The notes under the pieces are model-generated. The model was not told the origin of the DNA, did no database searches, and worked only from the letters and a program-made list of their open reading frames with translations. A stretch of 64,000 nucleotides of DNA, taken from the NCBI GenBank assembly GCA_940671915.1, contig CALNVZ010003434.1, forward strand, positions 42,020,090 to 42,084,089, read 5' to 3'. Source of the DNA: Paracentrotus lividus (taxonomy: Eukaryota > Echinodermata > Echinoidea > Camarodonta > Echinidae). The position numbers and the translations under genes were made by a program. Positions 12,901-21,900 of the stretch are shown here, one piece after another. Positions within the stretch are counted from its first letter, which is position 1. Each line of letters begins with the position of its first letter.

Positions 12901-15900
12901 TTTTAGATTCGTTTGGATTTTATTTTTTATTAGCATGGATTTTTCTCTTAATATAATTCACAAAGAACTTTTGAACGTGCTCAAAATTTCCTTGCAAATT
13001 CATTTTTTGTCAAAGCTTGCAAACACATACCCAGAAATGGTTGATATATATATTGATCCACCAACATCATTGTCTATACTTGGATTGGGTCAGCATAGTA
13101 TGCTGGTACCCTTTCTTAAAGTCCCCTGAAACTCGGAGATCGTGGGGAATGCGCGTTTTTCCTGAGCTCCATTGACTTGTACACAATGTCAGTCAGGCTT
13201 ACGCATGGGTCGGACTAATGGGGATTAACATTCGGACAGCACAAACATGACGAAGTTGGCCGAATTCAGTGAGTCAGTCGGGTCAGTAGCTTCGGTTTCT
13301 CGATTCATCAACAATAGACTCTCAACGGGTCTCTTCGTATAAATTCAAAGAGAGGACTTGTATAATGCTCCATTTAAAAAACAAAACATAGGTTAGATTT
13401 ACTTCTGAATTCTGGTCAGTTAGTCTATAGCCATGAAGGATTACCGGATTAACTCCAGACGGGTTGTCGCTGGAGATTACGCAACACGCCTCAGGCTCTG
13501 ATTGGAATGTTATTATTTCATCCGAGATAAGGTGATTTCCCCATGTTTTATCAATTACGAGTCCCTTTAATATGATTATTCTTATTTTGACCTAATAACT
13601 AATAGAAGTGGTGTGGTCAAGTGGATAAGTCGGCGGACTGAAGATCACAAGGTATACGGTTCGAATCCCGTCCATTCCACTAATGTCCTTTGGCAAGATA
13701 TTAATCTACAATTTGCCAGACTTAATGACCCAAGTAAGGTAAATGGGTACCAGTAGGAAGAAATTCCTCAAATGCCTAAAGCGCCCTTTATTAGGGCAGC
13801 TATGGCTATAGCCGGGTAATAATATAAAGCTGCGCCACTGAATAGTTTACTAGATAGTCAGCGCATTATAAGTGCTGAATATTATTATTATTATAACCAG
13901 CAATCTATATTTTACTGTGGACAAGTGGATGTGTGGGAATTGAGCCAAATTTTAAATATCGATGTGCACACACACACACCCACACACACATATAACACAA
14001 CACACACAAACTCATAATGAGGCTCATCCTCTCACACCTCTACAATCTCTCACTCACACATTCTCCCACTTTTCATATTCATCCTGCTATCTCAATTTGT
14101 GGGTGTAAGGTTGATGTGTGTGGGGGAACAGGAAGGGTTACAAAATGGGTGAAAGAGAATTAAGACATCTGCTTCTCTCTGCAATTTCCTCCCTCTCGTT
14201 CTCCTCTCTCTCTTTCTCTCTCTCTCTCCATCACACAAGCACACATACACACCCTCACTCACACCAACCCATATGTACATGTACACACAAAATCGAGAGA
14301 ATAATGAAAATGGTACAGAGAGATTCTGAGATGATACATTATAAGAAGGAAAGTGGAAGAAGTATGTGTGAGTGAAGTGTAAGTCTAACAGACAAAGAAA
14401 GATGGCAAAGTGTGTGATGGTGAGTGCGACGGTGTGTGAGAGTGTGTGTGTGTAGGTTTGTTGGTGTCTGTGCATGTGAATACTTACAAGTAGGTCTTTC
14501 AAAATCTTCCCTACCCAGTAGACTTTAGTTAGATTTTGCAGTCTTTGAAAGATTGTCGTTCATTCAATCGTAGTACAATGAAATTCTAGTGAAAAGGATA
14601 CCAAAACTTGAGAGGGGGGGGGGGAGGGGTTGTAGCAAGATATATCTTGAAATCTTGAAACCCAAGATTCAATTATCATACTTGAAACAAGACAACTTCA
14701 ATGGGACTTTTACTCACTCTGTATATTTAAAAAAAAATGGGTTTGGGACATCATGACAATTAATTACACATTTATACAGTAATGCAGTAAGCCCCTGTAT
14801 TTTTGGTTTAATTCTCAACATGTACTCTTCAAATTTTTAAATTACTTAAATTAGAAAGAAATAATGAAACATATATCGCTTGAAACTACTAGTGCTATTA
14901 AAAGAATTAAAGTCGTGTTCCCGGCAAATTGGCCATTTTCTAGACATACTTAAATACCCAAACCGAGAAAAATCCAAACGAACCAAGACGAACCTAAAAA
15001 AAAACTCTAAACGAATCAAAACAAAATAAAATTGCTTCAACCACTTGGGTTTACAATGCAGTGATGCTTGCCTAACAGAGCACCACAAAAGAACATGCCA
15101 TGCTGATGCAGTGAGATAACCCCTTTGTGCTTGCCTAACAAAGCAGCACAAAAGGAAACATGCCATGCTGATACGCATTTAATGCGGCGGTCACAACTCA
15201 TCGTAGGCTACGGGGCACGGGCCATCGACGTAGCCTGCGTTGCATGTGCTATGCACGCACAGGTCCAGGGTCAACTTCTACGATTCCTGTGTTTCTGTAG
15301 TAAGGGTATTGTAAAAACTTTCTGCACGTCGTACATGCATTGTACCTGCAAGGTACCTCCGCTGCACGAATTTTCTACGAAATCCATCATAGGGAGTTGC
15401 ACGTTGAAGGTACGGCGAGTTGTGACCGCCGCATTAATAGATGTTGGCTAGATTCTCTCTATATAAACACTGTGTAAATTTGCTTCATTCGCCTGGGTTC
15501 GCTTCTCAGTGATATACACCCTAATGGTGTTCAGTGATGCATCACCTAGGGTCATTGAAAAGCTGAATTATCGTTATTTAGAGTGGAGTTATCATGAAAT
15601 AGATCTCCACATTGCTTTAATTTGGTTAAATTTTTTATTTAACCACCCTGTATTGCTGAGAACCAGAAAAGAAACTTGTGTTGAAAGATTGCATTATTAT
15701 TTGCCATACAATTTCCCAGGCCTGGATCACATATCACTCTAGCAATAAAACAGCCGTTTTGCCAATTTTTGCACAGAGCAGTCTGTTCAAAGATAGGGAA
15801 AACATGGAAAACATTTGTTTTTACTCGCCATAGCCCTGGAGTGGATATGTGATTGAGATTTAAACTTGTATGAATGTGTTGTAATTGATAGATGGATAGA

Positions 15901-18900
15901 TCTTTTAGACTGGGAATGTCTTGTTCAACCTGATCTTCAACTCTCAAAGATCCTCAAAGCTCCAAGGATAGAGGTAAGATTATCTCTTATAACTAAGGCC
16001 TGAATTCTTAAAGGTGGTTTCAAAAACCGTGGACTGAAACCATGGATTATGTAAATTTTGTGTAGCAATTACGCTTAAGTTGGCGCGTACTTTGAGGAAG
16101 GTCCAATATGAATGAATTTGTCACAGTGCTCTAAATTCATGCTTGTTGCTATGGTTAAGTCTACAGTTTATTTTAATTAATTTAAAGAAAGAGTAGACTC
16201 AACTATGGACTCATTAATTAAAAACTGTGGGCTCATTATGCCAAAACCATAGCAACAGGCATAAACTTAGCGCGCTGTGACAAAATCGCAACTTCATATT
16301 GGACTTTTCTCAATCTCTTTGCTGAATTAAGCATAAATATTACACAAATTTTACAAAGTCCTTGGTTTCAGTCCATGGTTTTAAAAACCAGCTTTGAGAA
16401 TACGGGCCTAAATGTCATGAATATCTAATTCATGTCATAAAATGTTGTAATACTGGGTGTTTCCGAAAAAAGGAAACCCAAGTTTGATCAACAATAATTT
16501 CAAAAATATTGGAATGGTGATTATGAAATTTATATCACTGTAAAGTGCAACTCATTACCATTCTAATGATACCTCTTTCAGCTCACCAAAATCACGCATT
16601 GCTGAACCCCATTGTTCTGAAAAGGTATTGTAAAATTGTGCTTGGTTCACTTTAATGCACCTTGAGATAGTTTGTTTGAATGTGCCTGGAAAGGAAACCC
16701 AACTTTGATCATCAATAATTTCAAAAATATTTTATTGGTAATTATGAAGTTTATATCACTGGAAAGTGCAACTCATTACCATTCTAATGATACCTCTTTC
16801 AGCTCACCAAAATCACGCATCATTGAACTCCATTGTTTTGAAAATTGTCTCGCAAAATTGTGGTTAGGTTCTCTTTTATGCTCCTTGAGATGAGTTGCTT
16901 AAAGGTGCCTAACAATTCTAAGTAAATTATTCCAATGACTTTAAATAAATGGTTTTGATAAATGGGTTGGAATTGCCTACTTATTTAGTCCATCAATCTT
17001 ACCATCCAGGTAATTTCATCATGTTACTGCTCATGACAATCCAGAGAACCTTCAGTTCACCTTGGATAATGTAAGAATCGTGACAGTGCATGAATCACAA
17101 TTTTGCTAGATATACTCAGAACAATGGGATTCAGTGATGCGTGATATTGGTTAGATGAAAAATATATCAATAAAGTGATAATGAGTTGCAATTTCTAGTG
17201 ATATAAACATGATAATCAACACTGCAATATTTTTTTTAAAATGATTGATGATAAAGTTGGGTTCCTTTTTAGACAGTTAGATGAAAATATATCAATAAAG
17301 TGATAATGAGTTGCAATTTCTAGTGATATAACATGATAATCAACACTGCAATATTTTTAAATGATTGATGATAAAAGTTGGTTCCTTTTTAGACAGTTAG
17401 ATGAAAAATATATCAATAAAGTGATAATGAGTTGCAATTTCTAGTGATATAAACATGATAATCACACTGCAATATTTTTTTAAATGATTGATGATAAAAG
17501 TTGGGTTCCTTTTTAGACAGTTAGATGAAAAATATATCAATAAAGTGATAATGAGTTGCAATTTCTTGTGATATAAACATGATAATCACCACTGTCATAT
17601 TTTTTAAATGATTGAGGATAAAAGTTAGGTTCCTTTTTAGACACATTGAAACAACCCATCTCATTGAGCGTGAAAGTGAACCACTCACAGTATTTCAAGA
17701 CATATTCAAAACAATGGGGTTTAGTGATGACTGACAATGGTGAGCTGAGCGAGGTATCATTAAAATGATAATGAGTTGCACTATCTAGTGATATCAATTT
17801 TATAATCACCATAGTAATATTTTTGAAATTATTGATGATCAAACTTGGTTTTCCTTTTTTCTGGTGCACCCGGTATATGTGGTAACAAAGATACTCAATA
17901 TTTTAAATAATAATTGTACAATAAAATTCACTCTCCTTTGACATACTAGTATTACAAACTAGTATTCTGTAGGGTCACATTTTGTAAAAATGACACAAAA
18001 CGTAAAAATATGTAGTACACCATGTGTACGGGTGTGAAGACATATTCCATTTGAAGGGGTATTTCCATTTATAGGCGCTTGATGCCTCTTGACAAACTTG
18101 ATACGTTTAGGGTAAGAGTTATCCATTTATTGACCCGCTAAAATTATAAAGCTATAGATAGTCTAAGCATTAGAGTTGCTTAGTTTTGGGCAAGGGTTAA
18201 TTTTCTGTTTAGGGTTGGGTTAACCCAAACCATACCGTAATCATTGCCCTAACTCTCATCCTAAACGTGTTGAAGGGGTCAAGGGCCCTCAAATGGAATT
18301 TGTCTTCACACCTGTGCACTACACATTTTTATGTTTTGCATTGTTTTTACGTGACCCTACAATTCTGCCAATTTAGGGACCAAGCCTGTTTTAGACTGTA
18401 AGGAAGAAGGATGGCATGTAGATGTACGTTTACTTATGTACATGTACATGTTTAATTGAAGTTTCAAAATTTGTGTTTTCACCTAGATAATAAGATGTGT
18501 AATAAGTACATCTTTGGGTCAACAAAAACCCTAACCAACATACAATGGCATGTTTCCAAAAAACTAAGCCTCCCAATAATCTATGAAGCACATCTTTAAA
18601 CTTGTATAAATATGATATCTATTTATGCTTACTGATTTTCAATTGTAATGTTATTTTTATTTCATGCTGTTTTACTCTCATGTAAATGTACACTATAAAT
18701 TAGTTCTTGAATAAATGAATTGTCATTATTGTATATTGCATTTTCTTACAGGGAGACAAGCTAGAGCTGCTGCAGTTTGTATTGACTGAAGAAGAGGAAG
18801 AACAGACCAAACGTATGTTACAGAGGGTCAATGAACTCGCCAAGGTAAGGGCATTCATAGGGTGCAGTCACAGAACCATGCCCATTCATGTTAAATGCAC

Positions 18901-21900
18901 TGCCAATGAAAAGTGCATGAAAGAGTGCAATTGTTTTGCCCCCGCCACAAAGGTTTGTACATGTACATCTTGTTTGCTCATTATTGACACATCTCGACAA
19001 CCATTTTAAATATGAACCTTAAACATGGGGATAGTATGTTTCACTTTAGGTAGATGATCTGATTAGAATTTGGAGTATGTAGGGCAAAGGTCAAGAGTCC
19101 CTGAGGTCAACTTATGAAACTCCATGAATTGAGTTCGTTATCGCAATATCACAAGAACCAATTGAGTTATGAACTTTAAACTTGGGATAGTATCATCACT
19201 CTGGCTTGACGATCTGATTACATAATGGAGTATATAGGTCAAGGGTCACAAAGGTCAACTTATGAAGAACCAATATATAAACTTCAAGCTTAAACGTGCT
19301 ATGTATCAACATTGGAAGGCGATCTAATAAGATTCTGGAATATTTAGGTCAAAGGTCAAGGGTCACAGAGGTGGACTTATGAAATTTTATGTATTGAGAT
19401 TGTTATCATGATATCTCAAGAGCCTCTTGAGATTTTGGCGTACAGAGGTCAAAGGTTAAGCGTCATATTTATCAAATTCAATGTATTGGGCTTGTTATTG
19501 TGATATCTCAAGAACCTCTCAAGATATCCACTTCAAACTTAAAGATAATTTGTATATCACCAGAAGACGATGATCTGATAAGATTTTGAGGTACGTAGGT
19601 CAAAGTTCACATTTGACATAGCAGATGCCATTTCCTTTATTATTATATGCAGGTAGACCGACAATTGACTTGAAAGGAACAAAAATGCCCATAGATTGGA
19701 ATGTGCAATTTGGTTGAATAGTCACATTGTTATTGGATTTGTACTTCAAGAAAATACATTCATAATATATTGCATCTATCATTTCAGCAAGCTCTTGAAC
19801 TGAAACTTCAAGAAATTATATGAAGCTAGCCACCAACGAGGGAAATTGGTGTGCATAGCGATACATTGGTAAAAAATAGAAATCGCATGGACTTCCCCTT
19901 TACAATATTGTAAGATATTTTGTCAAGAATTGAAAGCTGTCATAATTATATGAACAGGAGATACCAAGACACAATCAACCTTACATCAGTCAAATCTGTT
20001 AGGACTGAAGAAACTGAACTACAAAACTTTTGAAGGGCTAAAAACAATAGACTATAAAGAGAAGATGACTTGAAATTACCTTTGACTTGGGCGATTATCG
20101 ACTATCATGATTTTGACTTTTGCAAGTTTGATTGTATTTTAACTGATATAATTAAAAACTCCATGTACTGTAGCTTTCCAATGTATATGATAGGTGTTGT
20201 GTAATATAACCAATTTCTTGATTGCTCTAGTGTGCTAGGGATCAGAATGTACGTGTGATGGTAGATGCAGAACAGACTTACTTCCAGCCAGCTATCAGTC
20301 GACTTACCATTGAAATGATGAGGAAGTTTAACCGTCAGAAACCTATCATCTACAATACATACCAGTGCTATCTTAAGGTAAACACTTTAATTTTATATGA
20401 TATATTAAATCCATCATTCGAGTATACATTTAATCAGGGTATTTGCTAAATTGGACTGGGAGCAAGTGCAAATTTTGCACCCCGTCCCTGGTCCAAATAT
20501 AAAAGGCCCTTATTTTTAAAGTAGATATTGGCCATAAACAGTCACTTATAATTGGTGATATGTTTTCCAAGAAATCATTATTTTAGCATACAAAAAGTGA
20601 GTCCTTAACAGCCCTTTATAACCTGCTGGACTTTTGTAGCTGATATCTTATGTGTGGGAGTCACATTTTTTTATTTATTTATTTATTTTTTTCACAAATG
20701 GTAGATCCTTAAAGTATACACACGGAGAAAATACACAATATTTGCTAATAATGGCCAAATTGCATGTTGCTAAATAGATTTTCCTTCCTTTATACGATTG
20801 ACATGCTGAAAATGACTTGAATCTCTCAGAAATAGCTGTAAACGGTTTTTAGTGTTTTTGTTTAATGCGCCCCCAAATGGGCCGCTCGGCGTGCGGAGGA
20901 GCTCCTGTCTTGTGACGTCACACCTTGGACAGCTCGAACAGCTAGCCAGCTGCTCTGAGCTTGCGCGCGCAGCTTGATGCATGTGCATGTACTGTACGTG
21001 CATATAAACGTTAACACATAGCTTGCACTGTACAAGCTTGCTATAGCTGCTGTGTCTCGGATTAATATGGCTCTTTTATCACAACTGATTGCACCATTGG
21101 ACAAATCATAAAGGGTTGTATATCCTTAGAATATCATGTTTTGAGATATTGTTAACGATTGTGATTATTTTGTAGATTTGAACTTGCCGCGATAGATTTT
21201 TGAAGAGTTTGCAATCATGGTAAAAGCACGAATTGCCTTGCTCATCTCTCACCGAGGGGCCGTGAACGGTGCGGCCCGTTGATTTGCCCATTGACATTCG
21301 GAGATATAATGCTTAAAATTCCACGTAAATTTATAGTGACTTCATTCTTAAGAAGACTTATTCTGTGTTGAATCTATATTGATTTTAATATGATTGTTTC
21401 TTAATCTGAATCCTCCAAATAAGGTTTTAGAGCAAAATATAATCATTCCACCGTCATGACTTTCCCAACTAACTTACACGGATTAACAATACCATCATTA
21501 GTTTGACAAGGTGGTCATGTCACATTTCCTCCAAAATTCCTTATTTATCGAAATTCAATGGCTGAAAGACCAGAAACGTCCATAAAATAAAATCAGTACA
21601 TATTGGAGAAACAGAATATTTAAGAATCAATTATGTAAGCATGATTTGTTTGCAATATTTACGGTCTACTAATTTAGTTTTGCTTAATTCTTACATACGC
21701 AGCGGGATACCAGTCCGCCAGGAGCGGATGGAATATACAGTCGTCTCTCGTAAGACTGCTGCTTTTATCACGAATGCAAAATCTGTCAAATCCATTGCAC
21801 AAGGTCGAATCTACAAAATAATGTTATTTCATTCTGAACAATATCTGAAACCATGAAAAAAGGTTCACATATACTGTAACTGAAGAACTAAGGAGCTATT

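Noticed and set aside
13607-13682. Functional tRNA gene
   Set aside because: A and B boxes are present but the acceptor and T stems mismatch, and a SINE body with ATT tail follows directly; a reverse relative exists at 30690-30970.
14092-14502. 136-codon - strand frame and overlapping + strand frame
   Set aside because: Both are products of AC, GT and CT microsatellites.
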